DNA from: Desulfosarcinaceae bacterium
GTDB taxonomy: Bacteria > Desulfobacterota > Desulfobacteria > Desulfobacterales > Desulfosarcinaceae
DNA length: 64,000 bases
Assembly: GCA_030066015.1 (NCBI GenBank)
Contig: JASJCL010000041.1
Span: 1-64,000 of the forward strand
Reading direction: 5' to 3'
Shown here: piece after piece, positions 1 to 9,188 of the stretch
How the letters are laid out: every line of letters begins with the position of its first letter
How positions within the stretch are numbered: position 1 is the stretch's first letter
Position numbers and translations under genes: made by a program
Notes under the pieces: generated by a model
Databases searched by the model: none
The model's input: the letters and a program-made list of their open reading frames with translations, nothing else
What the model was told of the DNA's origin: nothing

Positions 1-156
1 CACAGCTTATCGCACTTTTCAGCGTCAAATCAAGCGGTTTGTCGGTTACCAATGCGGTCCCCACTGGAGGGGTCGGCGCCCAAAAGCGACGCCATTTGCC
101 CCCTTGCCGCGCGTCAATCCACCGGCCGCGAGCTCGCTGGGGCCGTTCCGAAAGCC

Positions 157-186
157 TTGACTCCGGTGTCCCATGGGCTATATAAG
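157..186 (+). promoter_or_regulatory. candidate sigma70 promoter for the HU gene
   Basis: TTGACT at 157-162 is followed by TATATA at 179-184 with a 16-base spacer (or TATAAG at 181-186 with 18). The leader to the HU start is about 150 nt and AT-rich (215-265), with a second TATATAAG at about 247-254 that could be another -10. The first 337 bases hold no gene I can support; an open frame at 52-345 lacks a ribosome site and runs into the HU gene. Confidence 0.35.
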
Positions 187-337
187 TCTCCTCGTCAATT
201 CAGCGGCCGCCCCAAGGTGCCAAATAAAACATATTTTTCAGATAGTTATATAAGATTAATCATCGGCGGCCCATATCTCTACCCAATGTCTTGGCGACAG
301 GGCCGTCGCCGCAACCCAAACCCAAAGGAGATACAGG

Positions 338-607
338 ATGAATAAAGGGGATCTGATCAATGCCGTCGCGGAAGTCGTTTCCAGCAAGAAAGAGGCGCAG
401 GACGCCGTAGAGTGCGTCTTCAGCACGATCACCGAAGCCCTCAAAGGCGGCGACAGCGTGCAGGTGCTGGGCTTCGGCAGCTTCAAGGTGAGCAAACGTG
501 AGGCCCGCAAAGGCCGCAACCCCCAGACCGGCGCCGAGATCCAAATCGCGGCCCGCAATGTGCCCAAGTTCGCACCCGGAAAGGCGCTCAAGGACGCCCT
601 CAACTAA
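338..607 (+). CDS. HU-family DNA-binding protein
   Basis: Small basic histone-like protein expected to bend and compact DNA as a homo- or heterodimer in the nucleoid. The 89-residue product has the normal length of the family. It shows the helical dimerisation part (about 1-45), the conserved GFGSFKV turn, and the basic beta-arm start RKGRNPQTG that precedes the DNA-intercalating arm. The start is fixed by AAAGGAGA a few bases upstream of ATG. It is transcribed alone and converges on the PilZ gene. HU-alpha, HU-beta and IHF types cannot be separated here, so no symbol is given. Confidence 0.95.
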   Translation: MNKGDLINAVAEVVSSKKEAQDAVECVFSTITEALKGGDSVQVLGFGSFKVSKREARKGRNPQTGAEIQIAARNVPKFAPGKALKDALN

Positions 608-628
608 GGCGGCACCCGTTCGCTTGGC

Positions 629-660
629 GGAGGACCTGGCAACGAGGCGCCAGGACCTCC
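629..660. terminator. hairpin between convergent HU and PilZ genes
   Basis: Inverted repeat GGAGGACCTGGC / GCCAGGACCTCC (629-640 and 649-660), twelve positions with one central A-A mismatch and an 8-base loop. It sits between the two convergent stop codons, so it could end either transcript. There is no U-tract, so it is not a classical intrinsic terminator. Confidence 0.35.
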
Positions 661-720
661 GGAGCGACCCCGTCCCATCCTTGAGCCCTCCTGCCCCGAC
701 ACCCCGCCCGAGTGCTGGCG

Positions 721-1704
721 CTAAGCGCCGGCCACCTCCGAAATGATGATTCGCAGCAGGTTGCGCTGGGTCATGTTGTTGACTTCGAAGGCGATGCCAA
801 TGCCATTGGCGGTGCGATGGGCGATGTGGCCCTGGATATGGCAGGTCCGCTCAAGACTCTGGCTGACGAGACTGAGGCGGATTTTCTGTTTGACGCCCAC
901 CGGTTCACTGGTTTCGATCAGCGCGCCCCCCAAGCTGATGTCCCGAATCGTCCCCGTGTAGGTCCACTGGTCCACCTCGAACTCCGTCGGCAGATCGCAC
1001 TCATAGCGTTTGTGACGCCGTTTCTCGTGGTGCGGGTCCTCTTCGCCCTCATCCTGGAGGCGGCCACTTTCCAGGAGCAGGCTCATCAGGGGGGTGTCGA
1101 TGGTCCGCGCCTCGGTCACCTCACCATACTCGATGGTGATGAGGGGATCGTTCCAGGAGAGGATGGCCAAGGCCGCCGCTTTGCCACCGAGCTGGTCGGT
1201 TTTGGCCCCGATCAGCACGCCCGTATCGAAGAAAAGCGCTCCTTGGCGGCGGGCGGAGATGATGCTGAGGGTGCAGGATCGCCCTTCCAATTCGACCATC
1301 TGCAGAAAAGAGGAGAGGCCGATACCGCGCAGTTGGCCCCCGTAATCGATCTCCAGGTCGCCCAGGAGGTTGTTGAGCAGTAGCGTGGTGTCGACCGGCG
1401 CTTCCAAGTGGATCTTGACGTCACAGGCTTTCACCAGTTCCCGAATCTTCGGTGTCGACAGCCCGAGCGTGATCAGCTTGGTGCCGGGCCGTTCGCGCAG
1501 CTGTTGGGCGAGGAGTTTGACTTCCCGCTCCGTGAAGCGGTCGCCCGTTAGAACGATATCGATGCGGATGCGCTCCAGTGCATCAATGGCTTCCACCATA
1601 TCGCGGACCGTCAGCACTTTCAGAAAGGCCTGCTGATTGCTCAGCAGTTGGACGAAATTTTTACTGACATGGGGTTTGGGTTCTATGAAAAGAAGGGTCT
1701 TCAT
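721..1704 (-). CDS. PATAN (DUF4388) and PilZ domain protein
   Basis: Predicted cytoplasmic signalling protein of 327 residues. Residues 1-110 resemble a receiver fold, but the usual N-terminal acidic pair and phospho-Asp context are absent (ILTG-type core around 49-55), so it is probably a pseudo-receiver. Residues about 115-215 match DUF4388/PATAN (LGDLEIDYGG, LSSFLQMVELEGRSCTL, GALFFDTG). Residues 225-325 are a PilZ domain with the c-di-GMP signature: RRHKRY at 229-234 and DISLGGA at 255-261. By family knowledge PilZ binds c-di-GMP and PATAN mediates protein contacts. The target is unknown; no motility or exopolysaccharide gene is adjacent. Confidence 0.85.
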   Translation of the reverse strand: MKTLLFIEPKPHVSKNFVQLLSNQQAFLKVLTVRDMVEAIDALERIRIDIVLTGDRFTEREVKLLAQQLRERPGTKLITLGLSTPKIRELVKACDVKIHLEAPVDTTLLLNNLLGDLEIDYGGQLRGIGLSSFLQMVELEGRSCTLSIISARRQGALFFDTGVLIGAKTDQLGGKAAALAILSWNDPLITIEYGEVTEARTIDTPLMSLLLESGRLQDEGEEDPHHEKRRHKRYECDLPTEFEVDQWTYTGTIRDISLGGALIETSEPVGVKQKIRLSLVSQSLERTCHIQGHIAHRTANGIGIAFEVNNMTQRNLLRIIISEVAGA

Positions 1705-1967
1705 CTCCCATCCTTGGCATGTTGCGGGGCGAATGGTCCGTGTCCGAAGGCGGTGGTTGCAAGGCCCAGCGTCGGATGGGTGTCAGGAGGAGGTGGTCGG
1801 ACGGTCGCTTGGTACACAGTGCCATCTTCTGGTTGGCCAGCCATAGACTTTTAGATCTATTTTCCAGTAGGATAGCCTTTCCTGGCAAAAAAAGGCAAGT
1901 ATCTCTTGCGCCCATTGCGAAGCGGAAGACCCGAATCGGGTGACGTGTGGCAGCAGAAGGAGGGGCG

Positions 1968-2711
1968 ATGGCGAACACCGCCAACCGAGAATTTCTTTAC
2001 ATCGGCCATCGCGGGCTTGCCGGGATATATCCGGAGAATACCCTGGCCGCCTTTCGCGCGGCCGTATCCGCGGGTCTGGCGATGGTGGAGCTGGATGTGC
2101 GGCTCAGCCGCGACCGCCGCCTGATGGTGATCCATGACGCCGGCCTGGATCGCGTGGCCGGCATCCCGCGTCAGGTCCGTGAGATGACCGCTGCCGAACT
2201 TGCGGCCCTCGACGTGGGCCGGTGGTTCGATCCCGCTTTTCGCGGCGAGGGCGTCCCCACTCTGGCCCAGGTGTTTGAGATGGTGCCGTCGTGGATGCAC
2301 ATCAACGTGGAGATCAAACCCGGTGAACACGAGGCGAGCGACCCTGGCGACAGCATCGAGCGGCAGGTATTGGCCGTGATCGATCGTTTCGACGCCCGCC
2401 GACGCACCCTTGTTTCCAGCTTCAATCCCCATATCCTGCACCGTCTGCGGATGCTTTCGGAGCATCACCGCCTCGCCGTGCTCAGTGATGCCGACCGTCA
2501 GCCGGACGGCATCCGCCTCTGCGACGCCATCCAGGCGGATGCCTGGCATCCGCACCACCCCCTGGTGAACCCGGCGCAGGTGACCCGCGCCCATCGCCGG
2601 GGCCTCAAGGTCTACACCTACACCGTGAATACCAAAACGGAGTGCCGTCGCGTGAAAGCGGCCGGCGCGGATGGCCTCTTTTCGGACAATCCAGCGGCCA
2701 TCATGTGCTAA
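1968..2711 (+). CDS. glycerophosphodiester phosphodiesterase
   Basis: Hydrolyses glycerophosphodiesters from phospholipid turnover to sn-glycerol-3-phosphate and an alcohol. The 247-residue protein has the GDPD TIM-barrel signatures: GHRG near residue 12 with PENTLAAF after it, ELDVRLSRD (metal-binding Glu/Asp), VIHD, and VEIKPG further on. No signal peptide is visible, so it should be cytoplasmic like UgpQ. The open frame extends to a GTG at 1947, but AGAAGGAGG directly before ATG 1968 decides the start. It stands apart from the glp island, though its product would feed the same glycerol-3-phosphate pool. Confidence 0.92.
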   Translation: MANTANREFLYIGHRGLAGIYPENTLAAFRAAVSAGLAMVELDVRLSRDRRLMVIHDAGLDRVAGIPRQVREMTAAELAALDVGRWFDPAFRGEGVPTLAQVFEMVPSWMHINVEIKPGEHEASDPGDSIERQVLAVIDRFDARRRTLVSSFNPHILHRLRMLSEHHRLAVLSDADRQPDGIRLCDAIQADAWHPHHPLVNPAQVTRAHRRGLKVYTYTVNTKTECRRVKAAGADGLFSDNPAAIMC

Positions 2712-2862
2712 TTAAATTCAAATTATGAATGCAATCCATTTTAAAATACAGGGTTTACTTATTATCTTATTCTATACTATTCTCCACCATCGGCAGTGCC
2801 TGCAAACAGACAGATCCAACCATCGAACCGAACGCTTCAAATTGATACAACAGGGGCAGCTC

Positions 2863-4461
2863 ATGTGGAGACGACGGGAGCGCGAACGCCGTCTTGATTG
2901 GCGCTTTCTGCGGGTGATGACCTGCTGGCTGGCGCTGGTGCTGATCGGGACCGGCGCACTGGGCGTCGGTTGGGCAGCAGCGGGCGGGACGAAACCGCAA
3001 CACGTGGAGACCACCGATGCCGCGGATCGGGCCCCCGCCGCGCACGGGACCCACGATGACCATGCCGAGGCGGCGCACGGAACCGCGTCCCACGGGGCGG
3101 ACCACCATGGCGCCCACGCCGACTTGGGCCCTATACTCCCTTTGTGGAGTTGCATCCCCTTCGCCTGCATGCTGCTCTCCATCGCCTTGGTGCCGCTCTT
3201 GGCGGGCGAATTCTGGCACCACCACTTCGGCAAAATTTCGGCCTTCTGGGCCGCTAGCTTGGGGATTCCCTTCCTCGTCGCCTTCAAAGGGGCGGCGCTC
3301 TATGAAATTCTCCATATCATCATTGCCGACTACGTCCCCTTCATTATCTTGATCTGGTCGCTGTATACCGTATCGGGCGGCATCCTCCTCAAGGGGCGCT
3401 TGCGCGGCACGCCGCTGGTCAATTCCACCATGCTCTTGGTGGGCACTGTGCTGGCCTCCTGGATGGGCACGACCGGGGCTGCCATGCTGCTCATCCGGCC
3501 ATTTCTGAGAGCCAACAACTACCGCAAGCAGCGCACCTTCATGGTAGTGTTTTTTATTTTCCTAGTGGCCAACATCGGCGGCTCTCTCACGCCGCTGGGA
3601 GACCCGCCGCTGTTTCTGGGGTTTCTCCACGGTGTCAGTTTCTTCTGGACCTTCAAGCTGATGCCCCACATGCTCACCATGGTGGTCCTCCTGCTGGTGA
3701 TCTACTTTGCCCTGGACACGTACTTTTTTCGCAAGGAGAGTGCCCGGCCGCCGGAAGCGGAGGCCGGCGGCACGCGTCTGGCGCTCGAGGGCACCTACAA
3801 CTTTATCTTCCTCTTCGGAGTGGTCGTCGCCGTGCTGCTGAGCGGGGTCATCGACTGGGGAGACGTCAACCTCTTCGGCATTCACCGCGCCATCGCGGAC
3901 TGGGTGCGCGATGGATTCCTGATCCTGATGGGAGTGTTCTCCCTGGCGGCAACGCCGGGGCGAATCCGCGACGACAATGACTTCACCTGGTTTCCTATTA
4001 TTGAGGTGGCCTATCTCTTCATCGGCATTTTTATCACCATGATCCCCTGCCTGTTGATTCTCAAAGCGGGAGCCGACGGCGCCCTGGCGGGATTGATTAA
4101 CGCCGTTAGACAGCCCACCCACTACTTCTGGGTTACGGGAACGCTCTCCAGCTTCCTGGACAATGCGCCGACCTACTTGACCTTCTTCAACACCGCGCTG
4201 GGCCGCTTCTACCCCGGGATGGCGGAACCCGAGGCAGTGTCCCTGCTGATGAGCGAGAACGACCTCTACCTCAAGGCCGTCTCGGCCGGCGCCGTCTTCT
4301 TCGGCGCCTGCAGCTACATCGGCAACGCACCCAATTTCATGGTGCGCTCCATCGCGGAGGAGGCCGGTACCCCCATGCCCAGCTTCTTCGGTTACATTCT
4401 CAAGTACGCCCTGGTATTTCTCGTGCCGGCCTTTGTGCTGATCTCATTCCTCTTCTTTTAA
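2863..4461 (+). CDS. sodium:proton antiporter-like ion transporter (NhaD/CitMHS type)
   Basis: Inner-membrane transporter of the ion-transporter superfamily, about 532 residues. From the chosen ATG a hydrophobic segment lies at about 14-38, then a His/Asp-rich stretch (nine His between residues 47 and 85), then about ten membrane helices. NIGGSLTPLGDPPLFLGFLHG and the later FLDNAPTYLTF helix match antiporters annotated as sodium:proton in sulfate reducers. The open frame could start at 2725, but that extension is AT-rich and has no ribosome site. Substrate (Na+/H+ or a dicarboxylate) cannot be fixed from sequence. The His-rich stretch may bind metal; that is inference. Confidence 0.8.
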   Translation: MWRRRERERRLDWRFLRVMTCWLALVLIGTGALGVGWAAAGGTKPQHVETTDAADRAPAAHGTHDDHAEAAHGTASHGADHHGAHADLGPILPLWSCIPFACMLLSIALVPLLAGEFWHHHFGKISAFWAASLGIPFLVAFKGAALYEILHIIIADYVPFIILIWSLYTVSGGILLKGRLRGTPLVNSTMLLVGTVLASWMGTTGAAMLLIRPFLRANNYRKQRTFMVVFFIFLVANIGGSLTPLGDPPLFLGFLHGVSFFWTFKLMPHMLTMVVLLLVIYFALDTYFFRKESARPPEAEAGGTRLALEGTYNFIFLFGVVVAVLLSGVIDWGDVNLFGIHRAIADWVRDGFLILMGVFSLAATPGRIRDDNDFTWFPIIEVAYLFIGIFITMIPCLLILKAGADGALAGLINAVRQPTHYFWVTGTLSSFLDNAPTYLTFFNTALGRFYPGMAEPEAVSLLMSENDLYLKAVSAGAVFFGACSYIGNAPNFMVRSIAEEAGTPMPSFFGYILKYALVFLVPAFVLISFLFF

Positions 4462-4483
4462 TTCAGCCAACCCCGGAAAGCCG

Positions 4484-7075
4484 ATGATTGCCGTCTCCCC
4501 GCCTTTCGCCGCAGAAACCGACACGCCGCCGCCCTACGCCGATGTGATTCAAGCCGGCGGCGTGGTCATCGTTGGCGGCGGGGCGTTTTGCCGGACCGTG
4601 CTGAAATTCCTCTTCACCGAATTCGAAGCGGCGCAGCGCCCCCGCCTTCTCGGGGTAGCCGATATCGATCCTGCGGCGGCGGGGTTGCGCTACGCCGCGC
4701 AGCGGGAGATCCGGACCGTCACCGACTACCACGAGCTTCTGAGCGACCCCGACCTCACCACCATTATCGAGCTCACCGACGATCCCACCCTGGCCGATCG
4801 CATCCGGCGGGTTATGCCCGCCGGTGTGCGGCTCATCGACCACCGTGAATCCCGCGCCATGTGGGATATGCTGCAGGTGGAGGTGGTCAAACAGCGGTGT
4901 CGCCGCGGTCTGGCAAGGATGCAGGGTGACGCTGAGGGGCTGACCCGGCTGCTGGAGGAGACGGTGGCCGGATTCGACGCCATCATCCGCACCCGCAACA
5001 AGCGCTCGCTGCAGATCGAGAGTGAGCTGGTGGAGCACGAGCGCACCCAATCTCAGATCATCCAGGGCAGCACCATCCCCACCTTTGTGCTGGACCGGCA
5101 GCATGTGGTCACCCACTGGAACCGCGCCATGGAAGTGCTCACTGGCGTGTTGGCCGAAGAGATCGTCGGCACCACACGCCAGGGGATTCCCTTCTGGGGC
5201 AAGCAACGGCCCACCATGGCGGATGTGATTCTCTACCAGTATGATGACGCGCAGATCGAAAAGCTTTACGGCCGCAAATGGCGCACGTCGCAGCTCATCG
5301 AAGGCGCTTATGAGGCAGAGGTCTTCTTCCCAAATCTGGGCACCGAGGGGGGCAAGTGGTGCTGGTTCACCGCGGCCCCCATCAAGGCGCCCGACGGCAC
5401 CCTGATCGGCGCCATCGAAACCCTCTGGGACAAGACCGAAGACAAGCGTGCCGAAGAGGAGCGCGAGCGCCACACCCGCGAACTGGTGACCCTTTGTTCG
5501 ATCTACACGGCCCTCAGCGCCCCCCAAGACCTGGCGGAGCGCATCGACACGGTATTCCAGGAGATCAAGCAATTCCTGGGCGCCGATCAGATCGACCTCT
5601 TCATCGCCGAAGGCGCCGACTTGGGAGATAACCACGGCTTTCCGGTGGACCAGCACCTCGGGCAAGAGGCGGCGGGGGGCGCAGCGGCCGGAGATGGCGA
5701 TCCGCTGATCGCCCAGGTCGCTGCCGAGGGAGCGCTCAAGATCATTGAGCGGCCCATACCGGTCGATCCCCGCCGCGAGACCGACAGCAGCGAAACCGCC
5801 TATGAGGTGCGGGTATACATCCCCGTGAGCGCCAAAGCGAAAAAAGGGCTCGCGGTGGTCCGCATCGACGCCCGGCGCAGCGAACCCTTTCGCCCGGAGG
5901 AGCAGCATGTTCTGGATCTGATCGGCAACCGTATCGGCGTTGCCATCGAGAACGCCCTGCTCCAGGAGCAATCGATCCGCTCGGAAGTGAAGTACCGCTC
6001 CCTCTTCAACAACGACCCCAACCCCATCTTCATCGTCGAGCGCGACACCCTCACCATCATGGATACCAACCGGCGCGCGCTGGCGTGCTATGGGTATGGG
6101 CCGCGGGAACTCGAGGGGTTCCCCTTCCTCAAGCTCGGTGATCCCGACGATGCGGAGATGATCAACGGCCTGCAGCAGCCGCCGACCCGCGGTGCCCTGC
6201 TCTTTTCCAAGAAGCGGCATTACACCAAGGAGGGGCAGCCGTTCTACGTCAATATCAGTGTCTCCCTGGCGCGCTACGGCGACCACGACGTTTTCATCGC
6301 CACCACCACCGACATTACCGAGAGCGTCGAGCGGGAGACGCAGCTGGTGCAGGCCAGCAAAATGACGACCCTTGGCGTCATGGCCGCCGGCATGGCCCAC
6401 GAGATAAACCAGCCCCTCAACGTCATCCAGATCTGCGCCGACTTTTTTCTCAAAATGATCAAGCGCGGTCACACCATCCCCGACGAGGACCTCAAGTCGA
6501 TGGCCGACGATATCGTGGCCAACGTGGAGCGGGCCACCGGCATCATTCGACACGTGCGCGACTTCGCCCGCCAGAGCGATGTGGTTCGCAGCCAGGTGGA
6601 CATCAATGCACCCATCCGGGATGTCTTCCAGGTGCTGGGCCATCAGATCAAGGTCCATGAAATCGAACTCCACTTAGATCTGAGCGAGGACCTGCCGCCC
6701 ATCATGGCAGAGCACAACCGTCTCGAACAGGTGTTTATCAATCTGGTCACCAACGCCATCGACGCCCTGGATGAAAAAGCGGAGCGGGCGGCGCCCAAAA
6801 AAGCGGCGAAACATCTGCGGATCGCCTCTCTCCTCCAGAATGGCCTGGTGACCGTGACGGTGGCGGACACCGGCATCGGCATGTCCGAAGCGGTCCGGCG
6901 CAAGATCTTCGAACCATTCTACACCACCAAGAAAACCGGTAAGGGCACGGGATTGGGGGTCAGTATCAGCTACGGGATCGTCAAGGACTACGACGGCCGG
7001 ATCCTCATCGAGAGTACACCCGGTGAGGGCACCACCTTCATCCTCAAGTTCCCCCCGATGCAGGCGGACACATGA
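4484..7075 (+). CDS. sensor histidine kinase with N-terminal Rossmann-like domain
   Basis: 863-residue kinase without membrane helices, so probably a cytoplasmic sensor. Order: Rossmann-like nucleotide-binding domain at 20-130 (GGVVIVGGGAFCRTVLKFL, then VADIDPAAAG at the second strand); PAS at about 190-300; GAF at about 335-490; PAS at about 505-620; HisKA with MAAGMAHEINQPLN (phosphoacceptor His at 639); HATPase with DTGIGM and GKGTGLGVSI. The first domain resembles NAD(P)-binding oxidoreductase modules and may sense a dinucleotide; that is inference. Its stop overlaps the start of the next kinase gene by four bases (ATGA), so the two are coupled. Their likely output is the receiver at 8725. 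Confidence 0.88.
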   Translation: MIAVSPPFAAETDTPPPYADVIQAGGVVIVGGGAFCRTVLKFLFTEFEAAQRPRLLGVADIDPAAAGLRYAAQREIRTVTDYHELLSDPDLTTIIELTDDPTLADRIRRVMPAGVRLIDHRESRAMWDMLQVEVVKQRCRRGLARMQGDAEGLTRLLEETVAGFDAIIRTRNKRSLQIESELVEHERTQSQIIQGSTIPTFVLDRQHVVTHWNRAMEVLTGVLAEEIVGTTRQGIPFWGKQRPTMADVILYQYDDAQIEKLYGRKWRTSQLIEGAYEAEVFFPNLGTEGGKWCWFTAAPIKAPDGTLIGAIETLWDKTEDKRAEEERERHTRELVTLCSIYTALSAPQDLAERIDTVFQEIKQFLGADQIDLFIAEGADLGDNHGFPVDQHLGQEAAGGAAAGDGDPLIAQVAAEGALKIIERPIPVDPRRETDSSETAYEVRVYIPVSAKAKKGLAVVRIDARRSEPFRPEEQHVLDLIGNRIGVAIENALLQEQSIRSEVKYRSLFNNDPNPIFIVERDTLTIMDTNRRALACYGYGPRELEGFPFLKLGDPDDAEMINGLQQPPTRGALLFSKKRHYTKEGQPFYVNISVSLARYGDHDVFIATTTDITESVERETQLVQASKMTTLGVMAAGMAHEINQPLNVIQICADFFLKMIKRGHTIPDEDLKSMADDIVANVERATGIIRHVRDFARQSDVVRSQVDINAPIRDVFQVLGHQIKVHEIELHLDLSEDLPPIMAEHNRLEQVFINLVTNAIDALDEKAERAAPKKAAKHLRIASLLQNGLVTVTVADTGIGMSEAVRRKIFEPFYTTKKTGKGTGLGVSISYGIVKDYDGRILIESTPGEGTTFILKFPPMQADT

Positions 7076-8628
7076 TACCCGATCTTGACCAGATTCGGCG
7101 TGTGCTGATCATCGATGATGAACCGGCCAATGTGCGCGTCCTCTCTATCTCCCTGCGCAGCGACGGTTATGAGGTGCTCACCGCGTTCAGCGGCGAAGAG
7201 GGGATCGCGCGCTTTGTGGCGGAAACGCCCGACATCGTTCTCACCGATATCAAAATGCCGGGATTGGACGGCATCCAGGTCCTAAAAGAGATCCGGGGAC
7301 GCACCGACGACGTAGAGGTGATCATCATCACCGGCCACGGCGACATCGACAACGCGATCGAGGCCCTCCAATACGGGGCCTCCGATTTCATCAACAAGCC
7401 GATCCGCGACGAGGCCCTGGCCGTCGCGCTTTACCGCGCCAAGGAGAAGCTGGCCCTCAAACGCCTCGTGGAGGCCCATACCGATGAGCTCGAGATTGAG
7501 GTGCAGCGGGCCACTCGCGAACTGCGTCGCCAGGCCAATTTCCAGGCCAAGCTCATCGGCAGCTCCAACGACGGCATCGTCGCCACCGATGCCAATTTCA
7601 ACATCGTGCTGTTCAACCCCGGTGCGGAGCGAATTTTCGGCTGGGATGGGTCGGAGGTGGTGGGGTTGCGCAAGGGCAATGACTTCTACCCGCCCGACAT
7701 CGACGATGTGTTTCAGTCCGATCTGCAGCGCCACGAGACCCGCAAGGAACTGCCCTGGCGGGAAACCACCATCGTGGCCCGCGACGGGGAACGCATCCCC
7801 GTGCGCTTCTCCGCCACCCTGCTCTACGAGGAAACGGAGATGATGGGCAGCGTGGCCTTCTTTCAGGATCTGCGCGAGGTCAAGCGTCTCGAGCATGAGC
7901 TGGTGCAGTCCGAACGGCTCGCCGCCATCGGGCAGACCGTGGCCGGCTTGGCCCACGGGGTCAAGAACGTGCTCCAGGGATTCAAGGGCGGCAGCTACCT
8001 CGTTGACATCGGCATTGAAAAGCAGGATACTGAAAAACTTAAAAAAGGGTGGGCCATGATCCAGCGCAGCATCGCCAACACCTCCGACTTGGTGCTGGAT
8101 CTGCTCTCCTACTCCAAACAGCGCGAGCCGGAATTCGAGGCCTGCGATCCCAATGCCGTCGTTGAAGATATCGTACTGCTGATGGGCGACACGGCTCGCT
8201 CCCACGCCATCGCCCTGACAACCGATCTGGATCCCCAGGTGGGAGAGGTGGTCATGGATCCGCGCACCCTCCACAGCTCTCTCCTGAATTTGGTGACCAA
8301 TGCGCTGGATGCGTGTATATTTGATGGAGATACGTCCAAGCGCTTCTCCGTATCGATCACGTCTGAGCGGAAAACCGATGGATGGCTCCACTTTTCGGTA
8401 GCCGACAATGGTATCGGCATGCCGGCGGAGGTCCGGGCCAGACTGTTTTCGTCTTTCTTTTCAACCAAGGGGCATCGGGGCACCGGTCTGGGGCTTCTGG
8501 TGACCCGCAAATTGATCGAGGAGCATGGGGGCGATATCGCCTTCGAATCCCAGGCCGGTCGCGGCACCACCTTCACGGTGCGGCTGCCCTTTCAACCGGT
8601 CGAGGCGCATTCGCCACCGCAACCCTGA
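7072..8628 (+). CDS. REC-PAS hybrid histidine kinase
   Basis: 518 residues. A receiver domain occupies 1-125 with acidic pair DDE at 15-17, phospho-Asp at 59 (VLTDIKMPG) and Lys in FINKPI. A coiled linker follows, then PAS (about 160-270), HisKA and HATPase (DNGIGM, GTGLGL). The H-box reads LAHGVKN with His at 295, where HEIxNP or HExxN is usual, so it belongs to a divergent HisKA group or has altered phosphatase chemistry. The gene starts within the stop of the upstream kinase (ATGA), and the two together look like a relay: kinase, REC-kinase, then the single receiver encoded 96 bases downstream. Confidence 0.88.
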   Translation: MIPDLDQIRRVLIIDDEPANVRVLSISLRSDGYEVLTAFSGEEGIARFVAETPDIVLTDIKMPGLDGIQVLKEIRGRTDDVEVIIITGHGDIDNAIEALQYGASDFINKPIRDEALAVALYRAKEKLALKRLVEAHTDELEIEVQRATRELRRQANFQAKLIGSSNDGIVATDANFNIVLFNPGAERIFGWDGSEVVGLRKGNDFYPPDIDDVFQSDLQRHETRKELPWRETTIVARDGERIPVRFSATLLYEETEMMGSVAFFQDLREVKRLEHELVQSERLAAIGQTVAGLAHGVKNVLQGFKGGSYLVDIGIEKQDTEKLKKGWAMIQRSIANTSDLVLDLLSYSKQREPEFEACDPNAVVEDIVLLMGDTARSHAIALTTDLDPQVGEVVMDPRTLHSSLLNLVTNALDACIFDGDTSKRFSVSITSERKTDGWLHFSVADNGIGMPAEVRARLFSSFFSTKGHRGTGLGLLVTRKLIEEHGGDIAFESQAGRGTTFTVRLPFQPVEAHSPPQP

Positions 8629-8724
8629 TGCCGTTGGACACAGGGGTGCGCCCACCCGCTGCCCCGGATGGTGCTGCCGATCCCATTGATGCGACTGAGA
8701 TCGACAACTGGTGAGGAGGAAACT

Positions 8725-9117
8725 ATGAGTGAAAAGGTGCTGGTCGTCGATGACGATCCCGATGTGCAACTCTTCAGCGTCACCGTGCTGGAGGAAAACG
8801 GGTATACGCCCCTGACGGCCAACGACGGTCAGGAGGGCATGGCCGTCATTCGCAAGGAGGTGCCGGCGCTTGTCATTCTCGATGTCCTGATGCCCCGTGA
8901 AAGCGGGATCAAGCTCTACCGAACGCTGCGCACCGACGCCAAGTTCAAGTCGGTCCCCGTGATCGTTCTGTCGGGGATTTCCAAACGCTCGTTCCTGCGC
9001 TCCCAGAACGCCCTGGCCGAGTTTGGCGGTGAGAAGGTGCCCGAACCCAACCTCTACCTGGAAAAGCCTGTCGAGCCGGAGGAGCTGGCCAATGCGATCA
9101 AGACGGTCCTGGGATAA
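8725..9117 (+). CDS. single-domain response regulator
   Basis: CheY-like receiver of 130 residues with no output domain. It shows the acidic cluster VVDDDPD at 7-13, phospho-Asp at 53 (ILDVLMP), conserved Ser/Thr in VLSGIS and Lys in EKPVEPEE. An insert of about ten residues after the fourth strand (SQNALAEFGG) is typical of receivers in multi-kinase clusters. The start is decided by GAGGAGGA six bases before ATG 8725; the open frame runs further upstream. It follows the two kinase genes on the same strand and is the probable end of that relay. No DNA-binding partner is encoded nearby. Confidence 0.9.
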   Translation: MSEKVLVVDDDPDVQLFSVTVLEENGYTPLTANDGQEGMAVIRKEVPALVILDVLMPRESGIKLYRTLRTDAKFKSVPVIVLSGISKRSFLRSQNALAEFGGEKVPEPNLYLEKPVEPEELANAIKTVLG

Positions 9118-9188
9118 AGAGTCGGTATCGCGTCGGGCCACCCACCGCAAGCGTCTGATCGTTACCCGATTGTGAGGATGCATCGACC

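Noticed and set aside
52-345. 97-codon plus-strand frame before HU
   Set aside because: No ribosome site, overlaps the HU promoter and start, composition unlike coding DNA.
4463-6673. 736-codon open frame on the minus strand opposite the first histidine kinase
   Set aside because: It mirrors a clear multi-domain kinase; composition is low-complexity and no family motif or ribosome site is present. High GC makes long antisense frames common.
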